This document shows positions 13,325-19,797 of a stretch of 20,623 nucleotides of DNA, in pieces. Made by a program: the position numbers and the translations under genes. Numbering within the stretch: the first letter of the stretch is position 1; each line of letters opens with the position of its first letter. The DNA lies in assembly GCA_030428695.1 (NCBI GenBank), contig JAUIEM010000157.1:1-20623 (forward strand). Reading direction: 5' to 3'. Origin of the DNA: a bacterium (lineage in GTDB: Bacteria; Planctomycetota; J058; JAJDCP01). The notes under the pieces were generated by a model that saw only the letters and a list, made by a program, of their open reading frames with translations, was not told the origin of the DNA and did no database searches.

Positions 13325-14098
13325 ATGAGCGACGAGAGCTGGGGCTGTCCCGCCTGCGGCGAGGAGGTCGAGGCGGGCTTCGACGCCTGCTGGAGCTGTG
13401 GAAGCGCCCCGGACGGCACCCGCGACGACGACTTCGCCCGCGCCGGCGAGCGCGCGGAGGCGCTGCCCTCTGCGCACGCGGGCGTGCTGCTGCCCGCCCT
13501 GGCCGGGCCCGAGAACATCGCCCTCGACCGGCAGCAGGCCGCCGACGAGGTGCGCGTCGGCGGGGGACGGGCGCCGGAGCCGGTGTTCCGGTTGCTCCTC
13601 TTGTCTTGCGGGTTGGTCCTGCTCGCCGCGGGCGCGGTGTTCCTGTGGAGCGCGCCCCGGTACCGGCTCGAGCGGGCCGTCGACACGCTGATCTGGGTCG
13701 GCCTGCCGGTCGGCGTCGGCGCGCTGTACAGCATCTTCTGGGTGCTCGCCCACGGCCGCCCCGCCCTGCGCGCGGTCGAGCGCTGGCCGGGGAAGGAGAC
13801 GCCCTTCCTCTGGGCGGTGTGCCGTGAGGGCCGCCCGGGACTGCTCGGCATGGACGGCCCGGACCTGCTGCTGCTCTGCGCCGGCACCCCGCACTCCATC
13901 GCGGCCGGCGCGCTGCGCGCTCTCGAGGTGCTGCCGCCGCGCGGCGTCTTCCCGTGGCTGCGCGGGGAGGGGGAGCTGCGGCTCTGGCTCGAGGGCGAGC
14001 GGGAGCTGCGCTTCGTCAGCTCCGGGGTCGACGAGCTCGCCACCTTGCTCGAGCTCCACGCCGGCGTGCGGCGCGGGGCCCCGATCCGGGAGCCGTAG
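13325..14098 (+). CDS. Zinc-ribbon membrane protein, unknown function
   Basis: The 257-residue product begins 'MSDESWGCPACGEEVEAGFDACWSCGS', a zinc ribbon with Cys8, Cys11, Cys22 and Cys25; this 'CPxCGE.VE.GFD.CW.CG' form is frequent in planctomycetes, often at the N-terminus of membrane proteins. An acidic linker follows, then two membrane helices (about 96-115, 'LLLLSCGLVLLAAGAVFLW', and 128-150, 'WVGLPVGVGALYSIFWVLA'). A C-terminal beta-rich cytosolic domain (about 160-257) has repeated 'GEGELRLWLEGERELRFVSSG' strands and looks like a PH/GRAM-type fold, but I cannot confirm that. The start at 13325 is seven bases after GGGGAG; ATG 13319 is too close to it. It follows the kinase by 26 bases and is likely cotranscribed, so it may be a partner or substrate (inference). 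Confidence 0.8.
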   Translation: MSDESWGCPACGEEVEAGFDACWSCGSAPDGTRDDDFARAGERAEALPSAHAGVLLPALAGPENIALDRQQAADEVRVGGGRAPEPVFRLLLLSCGLVLLAAGAVFLWSAPRYRLERAVDTLIWVGLPVGVGALYSIFWVLAHGRPALRAVERWPGKETPFLWAVCREGRPGLLGMDGPDLLLLCAGTPHSIAAGALRALEVLPPRGVFPWLRGEGELRLWLEGERELRFVSSGVDELATLLELHAGVRRGAPIREP

Positions 14099-14100
14099 GG

Positions 14101-14220
14101 CTACTCGTCGTGGCGCGCCGCGAAGGCCCGGGCGAGGGCGCCGGCGATCGAGCGGCTCCGCACCCGCAGGGCTTCGATCTCCCGGGGGCTCATCCGGCGG
14201 GTTTCCTTCTGGTCGTCCAT
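14101..14220 (-). CDS. 39-residue small ORF, unknown
   Basis: A short frame encodes a 39-residue protein: MDDQKETRRMSPREIEALR, then VRSRSIAGALARAFAARHDE. It is basic and probably one amphipathic helix. It has the strongest ribosome site of the window: AGGAGG eight bases before ATG 14220 (read on the minus strand from 14233). Codons end mainly in G/C as in the neighbours. Its stop (14101-14103) is only two bases from the stop of the zinc-ribbon gene, tail to tail. It lies 139 bases downstream of proA on the same strand and could be its distal gene or independent. Nothing in it identifies a function; possible small regulator or protein-binding peptide. Confidence 0.6.
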   Translation of the reverse strand: MDDQKETRRMSPREIEALRVRSRSIAGALARAFAARHDE

Positions 14221-14359
14221 CGCGCTTCCTCCTGTTGGCCGGGAGGAAGCAAGCAGAGTGCCATCGGCGGCGGGGGCGTCTGTCGCGGTTCCAGCGCCCC
14301 AAGGAGCCGTGCGCTCTTCCTGACATGTCGGCAGCGTCTGGGATTTCGGAACTTCCGCC

Positions 14360-15661
14360 TCAGCCCTCGGCGGGCAATGCGCGGTGGGTGAACGCCCGCT
14401 TGCCCGGGCCGTAGTCGCCGACCACCTGGCCGCGGCCGCGCAGCAGCCAGCGGGTCGTCAGCAGCCCCTCGACCCCGACCGGCCCGCGGGCGTGGATGCG
14501 GGAGGTGCTGATGCCGACCTCGGCGCCGAGGCCGTAGCGGAAGCCGTCGGCGAAGCGGGTGCTCGCGTTGACGAACACCGAGGCGCTGTCGACCCGGCGC
14601 AGGAACCGCGCGGTGGCGTCCGGGTCGGCGCTGACGATCGCGTCGGTGTGGGCGCTGCCGTAGCGATGGATGTGCTCGACGGCGGCGTCGAGGGAGGCGA
14701 CGCTGCGCACCGCGAGGACCAGGTCGCCGTACTCCGCGCGCCAGTCCGCCTCTTCCGCCGGCTCCCAGGGAAGCTCCGCGGCGGCCAGCCGCGTCGCGCT
14801 CGCCTCGTCGGCGCGCAGCCGCACGCCGGCCGCGACCAGGGCCTCGGCGACCCGCGCCAGGTCCGGAAAGTCCTCGTGCACCAGCAGCGTCTCGGTCGCG
14901 TTGCAGGCCGCCGGGTAGTCGCACTTGCCGTCGACCGCGAGGCGCGCCGCCATCTCCGGTTCCGCGGCGGCGTCGAGGTAGAGGTGGCAGACCCCCTCGG
15001 CGTGGCCGAGCACCGGGATGCGCGTGCGTTCCTGGATCGACCGCACCAGCGCCCCCGAGCCCCGCGGGATCACGAGGTCGATCAGCCCGTCGAAGCCGAG
15101 CAGCTCGGCGACGGCCGCGCGGTCCGCGATCCCCTGCACCGCCTCGGGGGACAGCCCCTCGGCGGCGAGGGCGTCGCGCAGGCAGGCGACCAGGGCGGCG
15201 TTCGACGCCCGCGCCTCGGAGCCGCCCTTGAGCAGCACCGCGTTGCCGCTCTTCAGGGCCAGGGCGCCGATCTGGATCACCGCGTCGGGGCGGCTCTCGA
15301 AGATGATCAGCAACACCCCGAGGGGGCTGCGCACCTGGGTCAGCACCAGTCCCTCGTCGAGCTCCGTGCGGCGCAGGGGGCGGCCGACCGGGTCGGGGTC
15401 CGCCGCGAGTCGCTCGCAGCCGGCGCGCAGGGTGGCGAGCTTGGCGGGGCTCAGGCCGAGGCGCTTGCGCAGCGGCGCGGCGAGCGTGTCCCGGGCGGCG
15501 GCCTCGAGGTCGGCCCGGTTGGCCGCGAGCAGCGCCTCCTCGCGCTCGTCGAGCAGGGCTGCGAGGCGGCGCAGGACGGCCGAACGTCGGGCGGGGCGGG
15601 CCGCGCCGAGGGCGCGTTGGGCGTCGCGGGCGGCGCGCACGTCGTCGATCAGCGCGGGCAT
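14360..15661 (-). CDS. proA: Gamma-glutamyl phosphate reductase (glutamate-5-semialdehyde dehydrogenase)
   Basis: The 433-residue product matches ProA throughout. It reduces gamma-glutamyl phosphate with NADPH to glutamate-5-semialdehyde, the second step of proline synthesis, in the cytosol. Visible signatures are 'SPLGVLLIIFESRPDAVIQIGALALKSGNAVLLKGGSEA' (cofactor-binding region), 'VLGHAEGVCHLYLD', catalytic Cys253 in 'KCDYPAACNATETLLVH', 'IHRYGSAHTDAIVS', and 'VNASTRFADGFRYGLGAEVGISTSRIHARGPVG', which is the ProA family signature. Length is normal (E. coli 417). Start 15661 is preceded by GGAG that overlaps the end of proB; only four bases separate the proB stop from this ATG, so the two are coupled. 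Very confident. Confidence 0.97.
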   Translation of the reverse strand: MPALIDDVRAARDAQRALGAARPARRSAVLRRLAALLDEREEALLAANRADLEAAARDTLAAPLRKRLGLSPAKLATLRAGCERLAADPDPVGRPLRRTELDEGLVLTQVRSPLGVLLIIFESRPDAVIQIGALALKSGNAVLLKGGSEARASNAALVACLRDALAAEGLSPEAVQGIADRAAVAELLGFDGLIDLVIPRGSGALVRSIQERTRIPVLGHAEGVCHLYLDAAAEPEMAARLAVDGKCDYPAACNATETLLVHEDFPDLARVAEALVAAGVRLRADEASATRLAAAELPWEPAEEADWRAEYGDLVLAVRSVASLDAAVEHIHRYGSAHTDAIVSADPDATARFLRRVDSASVFVNASTRFADGFRYGLGAEVGISTSRIHARGPVGVEGLLTTRWLLRGRGQVVGDYGPGKRAFTHRALPAEG

Positions 15662-15665
15662 CGGG

Positions 15666-16805
15666 TCACTCCTGGTTCGGCTCGAGGACGAGCTGGTCGC
15701 GGTCGACGAGGGCGTGGCGGTTGCGCGCGCCGTCCGGGCGGTCGCCCGCGCACCAGCGCCGCGCCTCCTCGGCGCCGCACGCCGTGATCCCCCGGCCGAC
15801 CGCCGCCCCGTCCGGACCGCGCAGCGCGACGACATCGCCGCGGGCGAAGCTCCCCTCGACGCGGCGCACCCCCGGGGCGAGCAGCGAGGCGCCGCGCTCG
15901 CGCAGGGCGGCGACGGCGCCGGCGTCGAGGTGCAGGGTGCCGCGGACGGCGGTCGCGAAGGCGATCCAACGATGGCGGGCCGGCAGCCCCTCCGAGGCGG
16001 GGAACCACGTGCCGACCGGGGCTCCGGCGATGATCCCGGGGAGCACGCCCGCGGCGCGGCCCGAGGCGATGACCGCGTGGCAGCCCGCGCGGGCGGCGAT
16101 CGAGGCGGCCGCGATCTTCGAGCGCATGCCCCCGCGTCCGGCTCCGAGCGGGTTCGCGGCGCCGGCCTCGACCGCGGCCCCGCGCTCGGGGTCGTAGCGG
16201 GACAGCAGGGGGGCGTCCGGGTCGCTGCGCGGGTCGCGGGCGAAGACCCCCGCCACGTCGGTCAACAGCACGAGCAGGTCGGCGCCGAGCTTGGTCGCGA
16301 CGAGCGCCGAGAGCTTGTCGTTGTCACCGAAGACCGGGGAGGCGCCGGCGAGGGCGAGCTCTTCGGTCGAGACCGCGTCGTTCTCGTTGATGATCGGGAT
16401 CACCCGGAGCGCGAGCAGCCGCGTCAGGGTCGCCCGCAGGTTGAGGTAGCGGGTGCGGTCGTCGAAGTCGTCGGAGGTGAGCAGGACCTGCGCGGCGAGC
16501 AGCCCGAGGCGCGAGAAGCCCGCCTCGTACAGTCCCATCAGCCGCGTCTGCCCGACCGCCGCGCAGGCCTGGCGCTCGCTGAGCTCGACCGGGGCGTGCT
16601 CCAGGCCGAGCGCCGCCCGCCCGAGGCCGACGGCCCCGGAGCTGACCAGCAGCACCTCGAGACCCCGGCGGTGGAAGCCGGCGAGCGCCTCGACGACCGA
16701 GAACAGCCGCGCGAGGGCGAGCCGCCCGTCGTCGTGGGTCAGCACGCGGGTGCCGAGCTTGACGACGACGCGTCGGGTGTCGAGGAGGGGGGCGCGTGTA
16801 GACAT
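15666..16805 (-). CDS. proB: Glutamate 5-kinase with C-terminal PUA domain
   Basis: The 379-residue product is ProB, which phosphorylates glutamate with ATP to gamma-glutamyl phosphate, the first and normally proline-inhibited step of proline synthesis. The amino-acid kinase domain (about 1-260) shows 'VVVKLGTRVLT', 'VLLVSSGAVGLGRAALG', 'QACAAVGQTRLMGLYEAGF', 'IPIINENDAVS', 'FGDNDKLSALVATKLGADLLVLLTDVAGVF' and 'GRGGMRSKIAAASIAARAGCHAVIASG'. A PUA domain (about 280-365) follows: 'LHLDAGAVAALRERGASLLAPGVRRVEGSFARGDVVALRGPDG'. Length fits the PUA-containing type (E. coli 367). No ribosome site precedes ATG 16805 at a normal distance; AGGAGG lies about 28 bases upstream. A promoter-like pair suggests a leaderless transcript (see promoter entry). 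It forms an operon with proA; proC is not in the window. Confidence 0.96.
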   Translation of the reverse strand: MSTRAPLLDTRRVVVKLGTRVLTHDDGRLALARLFSVVEALAGFHRRGLEVLLVSSGAVGLGRAALGLEHAPVELSERQACAAVGQTRLMGLYEAGFSRLGLLAAQVLLTSDDFDDRTRYLNLRATLTRLLALRVIPIINENDAVSTEELALAGASPVFGDNDKLSALVATKLGADLLVLLTDVAGVFARDPRSDPDAPLLSRYDPERGAAVEAGAANPLGAGRGGMRSKIAAASIAARAGCHAVIASGRAAGVLPGIIAGAPVGTWFPASEGLPARHRWIAFATAVRGTLHLDAGAVAALRERGASLLAPGVRRVEGSFARGDVVALRGPDGAAVGRGITACGAEEARRWCAGDRPDGARNRHALVDRDQLVLEPNQE

Positions 16806-16812
16806 CGGGGTC

Positions 16813-16841
16813 AGGATAGCCGGTCGGGGACCTCCTGGCGA
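16813..16841 (-). promoter_or_regulatory. Possible leaderless promoter of proBA
   Basis: On the minus strand TCGCCA (16841 to 16836) and TATCCT (16818 to 16813) are 17 bases apart, each matching sigma-70 consensus at four of six positions. The predicted start, six to eight bases past the -10, coincides with the proB ATG at 16805. The 10-mer CGGTCGGGGA is repeated at 16821-16830 (in the spacer) and 16853-16862 (upstream), a possible pair of regulator sites. Confidence 0.33.
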
Positions 16842-16897
16842 GGGTGGGGCAGCGGTCGGGGAACCGGCGTGGTGCCGGGATGTTCCCTTTCCAGGAT

Positions 16898-17818
16898 CTA
16901 CCCAGCGTCGGCAGCCGGGATCGGGACCTGCAGCCGGATACGCGTGCCGCGTTCGAGCTCCGACGCGATCCAGAGACGCCCTCCGAGGGCCTTGACACAA
17001 TGCACGGCCTTGGTCAGGCCGAATCCGCCACCCATCGTGCGGACCTCTGTGACGTTCGAGGCGCGGTAACCGAACGCGGCGACCTTCTCGAGCTCGTCGT
17101 CGGGGATGCCGCGACCGGTGTCTTCGATCACCGCCCGCAACATGGTCGGACCCTGGTGGACGGCGAGCATGACGCGGCCACCGGGGCGGGTGTATTTGCG
17201 GGCGTTGAGGCAGAGGTCGCGGAGGACGTCCTGGAGCACGCCCGGCATCGAGAAGTGCTCGCCGAGCTCGGAGTTGAAGTCGAGATTGATGTAGTAGTCT
17301 TGTGCCCCATGCTCGGCGAGGTTGTAGCGGAACCAGTAGCGCCCCTTCGCGTTCTTCTCGATCGCCGCGAACACTTCCAGGAAGTCCCGGCGCAGTTGCT
17401 CGACGGGCATGTCGACACGGCCTTCGGGACGATCCAGGCGCGCGCGCAGCTCCCTCAGGCGGACCGCGAGCACGGCGAAGATCCCGCGGAGGTTCTCCCG
17501 CGCCTCGGCCAGAGCGTCGCGGTCGCCGGCCTCCAGACCCTCTTCGGAACCGGCGAGGATGGTGTCGATCGCCGGTTCGAGCCCCTCGAGACGGTCGAGC
17601 CAGCACAACAGGGACCCTGCTCCACGGAGTCCCTTCTCGATCGTCGCCAGCTCGCGCTGCGGAGGTTCGAGACGCGCGCTGAGGTCGTCACTGATAAAGC
17701 CGAGCAAGGTCAACTCACCGACGACGACGTTGAGGATGTTCATCATCGAGTGCAGGTCGATGATCCGCGCCTGGTCCTCGTCGAGTGGCGGCAGCTCGGT
17801 GATCTCGATCTCGCGCAC
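16898..17818 (-). CDS. Soluble histidine kinase
   Basis: The 306-residue product ends in a clear HATPase_c domain (about 190-300): N box 'DLCLNARKYT' (Asn205), G1 box 'EDTGRGIPDDEL' (Asp233), and G2 box 'GGGFGLTKAV' (263-272). Near the N-terminus 'IIDLHSMMNILNVVVGELTLL' resembles a histidine-kinase H box, with His23 as the likely phosphorylated residue. The DHp region (about 10-70) is followed by a long helical insert (70-180) before the ATPase, which is unusual. There is no membrane segment and no input (PAS/GAF) domain, so the signal must come through a partner. The start is GTG 17818, five bases after AAAGGAG. It lies 75 bases downstream of the REC-HPt gene on the same strand, and the two are likely a functional pair. 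Confident on the class, not the signal. Confidence 0.86.
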   Translation of the reverse strand: MREIEITELPPLDEDQARIIDLHSMMNILNVVVGELTLLGFISDDLSARLEPPQRELATIEKGLRGAGSLLCWLDRLEGLEPAIDTILAGSEEGLEAGDRDALAEARENLRGIFAVLAVRLRELRARLDRPEGRVDMPVEQLRRDFLEVFAAIEKNAKGRYWFRYNLAEHGAQDYYINLDFNSELGEHFSMPGVLQDVLRDLCLNARKYTRPGGRVMLAVHQGPTMLRAVIEDTGRGIPDDELEKVAAFGYRASNVTEVRTMGGGFGLTKAVHCVKALGGRLWIASELERGTRIRLQVPIPAADAG

Positions 17819-17893
17819 CGTGACTCCTTTCGCGGTCGCTACCGCCGGGGTTCCACCCGGCGCCCAGTATACCGAGCGCTGCAGACCGCGTCG

Positions 17894-18688
17894 TCAACGG
17901 CCGGTCCTCTCCCGCACGCGCTCGAGAAGGCCGCGATGGAGGGCTTCGATCTCCGCCGGAAGGCGGGCGACCAGGACCGCGACCGAGGCGGTCTCGCCCT
18001 GCTTCCCCGCGCTTTCGATGCGGCCCGCCAGACCCATGAGCCGCCGGGAGCCGAGGGTGGCGCAGCCGCCCGCGAGGGCGTGGGCAGCCTTGCGCAAGGG
18101 CTCCGGAGTGCCGTCACGGACGGCCTGCTCGAGGGTCAAGAGGTGCTGCGAGGAGACCTCGAGGAAGCGGTCGAGCAGCGCGTCGATGATCTCGCGTCCG
18201 TCCTGGGCCAGCTCGAGGATGTCGGCGAGGATCTCCTCGTCGAACAACGGCTCCACGCCGTCTGGGGCGGTGACGGCGACGGCAGGCGGCGTGGGCGGAT
18301 GGACGGTCCAGCGTTCGAGGACCGCCTTGAGCGCCGCGAGCCGCAGAGGCTTGCTCAGGGTGTCATCCATGCCGGCCTGCAGCGCCCGTTCGACCTCCTC
18401 GGGGCGGGTCGAGCCGGTGACGGCGATCACGGTCGTCCGCGCCCCGGGCGCCTCCCGGGCGCGCAGGAGCCGGGTGGCCTGGAGCCCGTCGAGGACCGGC
18501 ATCTCGACGTCCATCAGCACCACGTCGAAGCTCTCGGCGGCCAGCCGCTCGAGAGCCTCCTGGCCATCAACAGCCTCGCGGACCTCGTGGCCGTCGCGGC
18601 CGAGCAGTCCCCGCGCCACCCGTCGATTGATCGGGTGGTCGTCGACGACCAGGATCCGCAGGCCTGCGCGCGGCGTCGAAGTCTCCAT
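17894..18688 (-). CDS. Response regulator receiver-HPt phosphotransfer protein
   Basis: The 264-residue product has an N-terminal receiver domain (about 10-128): 'RILVVDDHPINRRVA' (Asp16/Asp17), phosphoacceptor Asp60 in 'VVLMDVEMPVLDGLQA', Thr91 in 'IAVTGST', and Lys113 in 'LSKPLR'. The 'HPINRRVARGLL' helix is the form seen in receivers of hybrid histidine kinases. A Pro-rich linker (130-140) leads to an HPt domain (about 150-264) with His203 in 'KAAHALAGGCATLGSRRL'. There is no DNA-binding or enzymatic output domain, so it should relay phosphate rather than act directly. It looks like the C-terminal half of a hybrid kinase on its own. ATG 18688 has only a poorly placed GAGG; its promoter suggests a leaderless mRNA. 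The kinase downstream is the obvious partner. Confidence 0.9.
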   Translation of the reverse strand: METSTPRAGLRILVVDDHPINRRVARGLLGRDGHEVREAVDGQEALERLAAESFDVVLMDVEMPVLDGLQATRLLRAREAPGARTTVIAVTGSTRPEEVERALQAGMDDTLSKPLRLAALKAVLERWTVHPPTPPAVAVTAPDGVEPLFDEEILADILELAQDGREIIDALLDRFLEVSSQHLLTLEQAVRDGTPEPLRKAAHALAGGCATLGSRRLMGLAGRIESAGKQGETASVAVLVARLPAEIEALHRGLLERVRERTGR

Positions 18689-18694
18689 GCCTCG

Positions 18695-18722
18695 AGTTTA
18701 AGCGTCTGCTGTGCCAGATCAA
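18695..18722 (-). promoter_or_regulatory. Predicted (leaderless) promoter of the REC-HPt / histidine kinase pair
   Basis: On the minus strand TTGATC (18722 to 18717) and TAAACT (18700 to 18695) are 16 bases apart; each matches consensus at four of six positions. The start would fall at about 18688, on the A of the ATG, so the message would have no leader. This agrees with the lack of a normal Shine-Dalgarno site for the gene. Confidence 0.45.
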
Positions 18723-18782
18723 GGGCGCGGCGCCGGGACGTGCCGGCGTCAGGGCGCGCCGGGCTCCGCAGCGACCGATCCC

Positions 18783-19739
18783 TCAGCGCGACGTCGCGGT
18801 CCGCGGCGGCGTCAGCACCGCGTGCACCCCGCGCACGCCGTTGACGACCTGGCTGATGCGCAGGTCGACGTGGGTGCTGGTCAGCAGCATCGCGTCCTGC
18901 CGGGGGCAGTCGAACAGCCTCTGCATCAGCGTGAGCATATTGCTCGCCGCGGTGACCAGCGCGTCGTCGAGGGACTCGCCGAAGCCCAGGGTCGCCCAGC
19001 TCCCGTCCGGATGGCGCACGGTCGGCCCGTCCGCGGCGACGTCTTCTGCCTTGGCGACGCGCAGCACGATGCGCTCCATCATGCACTCGATGGCGCTGCC
19101 CGTCAGCTCGCCGTCGGACTGGGCGGCGTGGGCGTCGCCGAGGGACAAAAGGCCGCCTTCGACCTCGACGGGGAAGTACAGGTCCGAGCCGACCCGCATC
19201 TGGGTGCAGTCCATGTTCCCGCCGGTCCGGCTCGGATGCCAGCTCTCGTGCACGCCACTGCCCCCCGGGCACAGGCCGATGGTGCCGGGGAAGGGCTGGA
19301 TGGAGACCCGGTGGCCGTGCTCGCTGAGCGCGACGCCAGCGTCGGGGTCGAGCTCCCAGAGCAGCAGCTTGCTCTTCTCGTTCGCCAGCCCCAGCGCCTC
19401 GTTCAGGCTCGCGTTCAGCGGCGTGCTGCCCGCCCAGGTCCAGCCGTAGGGGCCGACCCGCAGCTCCTCGATGCGCACGTGCAGGGTGTCGCCGGGCGCC
19501 GCGCCGCGGACGAAGACCGGACCGTGCAGGGCGATGCCGTCGTCCCCGGGCCGATTGCGCGGGCCCCACTTGTCGCGGGTCTGGTTCTCGCGGTCGTGTT
19601 GGCCGCGGCCCCAGGTGACGTCGAGGGCGTGGCGCAGCTCGACGGTGTCGCCGGGGTCGATCGTCAGCGCGGGGGGCAGGCTCGCGTCCCAGCGGCCGTG
19701 CAGGCTGGCGCGGGAGGGCTCGAGGATGTGATGGGCCAG
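18783..19739 (-). CDS. Acetamidase/formamidase family protein, apparent CTG start
   Basis: The 318-residue product begins '(L)AHHILEPSRASLHGRWDASLPPALTIDPGDTVEL', the family start, which normally reads M..HHL. It continues with 'GPVFVRGAAPGDTLHVRIEEL', 'PFPGTIGLCPGG', 'GGNMDCTQMRVGSDLYFPVEVEGGLLSLGDAHAAQSDGELTGSAIE' and ends 'VNGVRGVHAVLTP'. Members hydrolyse formamide or acetamide to the acid and ammonia. The usual 'QGDGE' is 'QSDGE' here. No ATG, GTG or TTG exists in frame between the preceding gene and residue 88 (GTG 19478, which would remove the first strands). CTG 19739 is seven bases after GGAGG and exactly where the family's Met lies, so I take it as the start. It follows the acidic protein gene by 58 bases. 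Confident on the family; activity on a given amide is unproven. Confidence 0.85.
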   Translation of the reverse strand: MAHHILEPSRASLHGRWDASLPPALTIDPGDTVELRHALDVTWGRGQHDRENQTRDKWGPRNRPGDDGIALHGPVFVRGAAPGDTLHVRIEELRVGPYGWTWAGSTPLNASLNEALGLANEKSKLLLWELDPDAGVALSEHGHRVSIQPFPGTIGLCPGGSGVHESWHPSRTGGNMDCTQMRVGSDLYFPVEVEGGLLSLGDAHAAQSDGELTGSAIECMMERIVLRVAKAEDVAADGPTVRHPDGSWATLGFGESLDDALVTAASNMLTLMQRLFDCPRQDAMLLTSTHVDLRISQVVNGVRGVHAVLTPPRTATSR

Positions 19740-19797
19740 CGGTCGTCCTCCGTCGTTGCGCTCCAGGGGGGCTGCGTGCGGCCGGCGCCGCAGCGGA

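Noticed and set aside
14384..15787. Plus-strand open frame opposite proA
   Set aside because: proA is unmistakable on the minus strand; the shadow has no signature.
17894..18688. REC-HPt gene as a broken hybrid histidine kinase
   Set aside because: It has its own promoter-like site and start, both domains are complete, and no kinase remnant lies upstream; a stand-alone relay protein is simpler.
16844..18844. Plus-strand open frame across the histidine kinase and REC-HPt genes
   Set aside because: It spans two identified minus-strand genes and their spacer, and carries no motif.
18783..19478. Formamidase starting at GTG 19478
   Set aside because: This would delete about 87 residues that match the family N-terminus (HHI...LPPALTIDPGDTVEL) and has no ribosome site.
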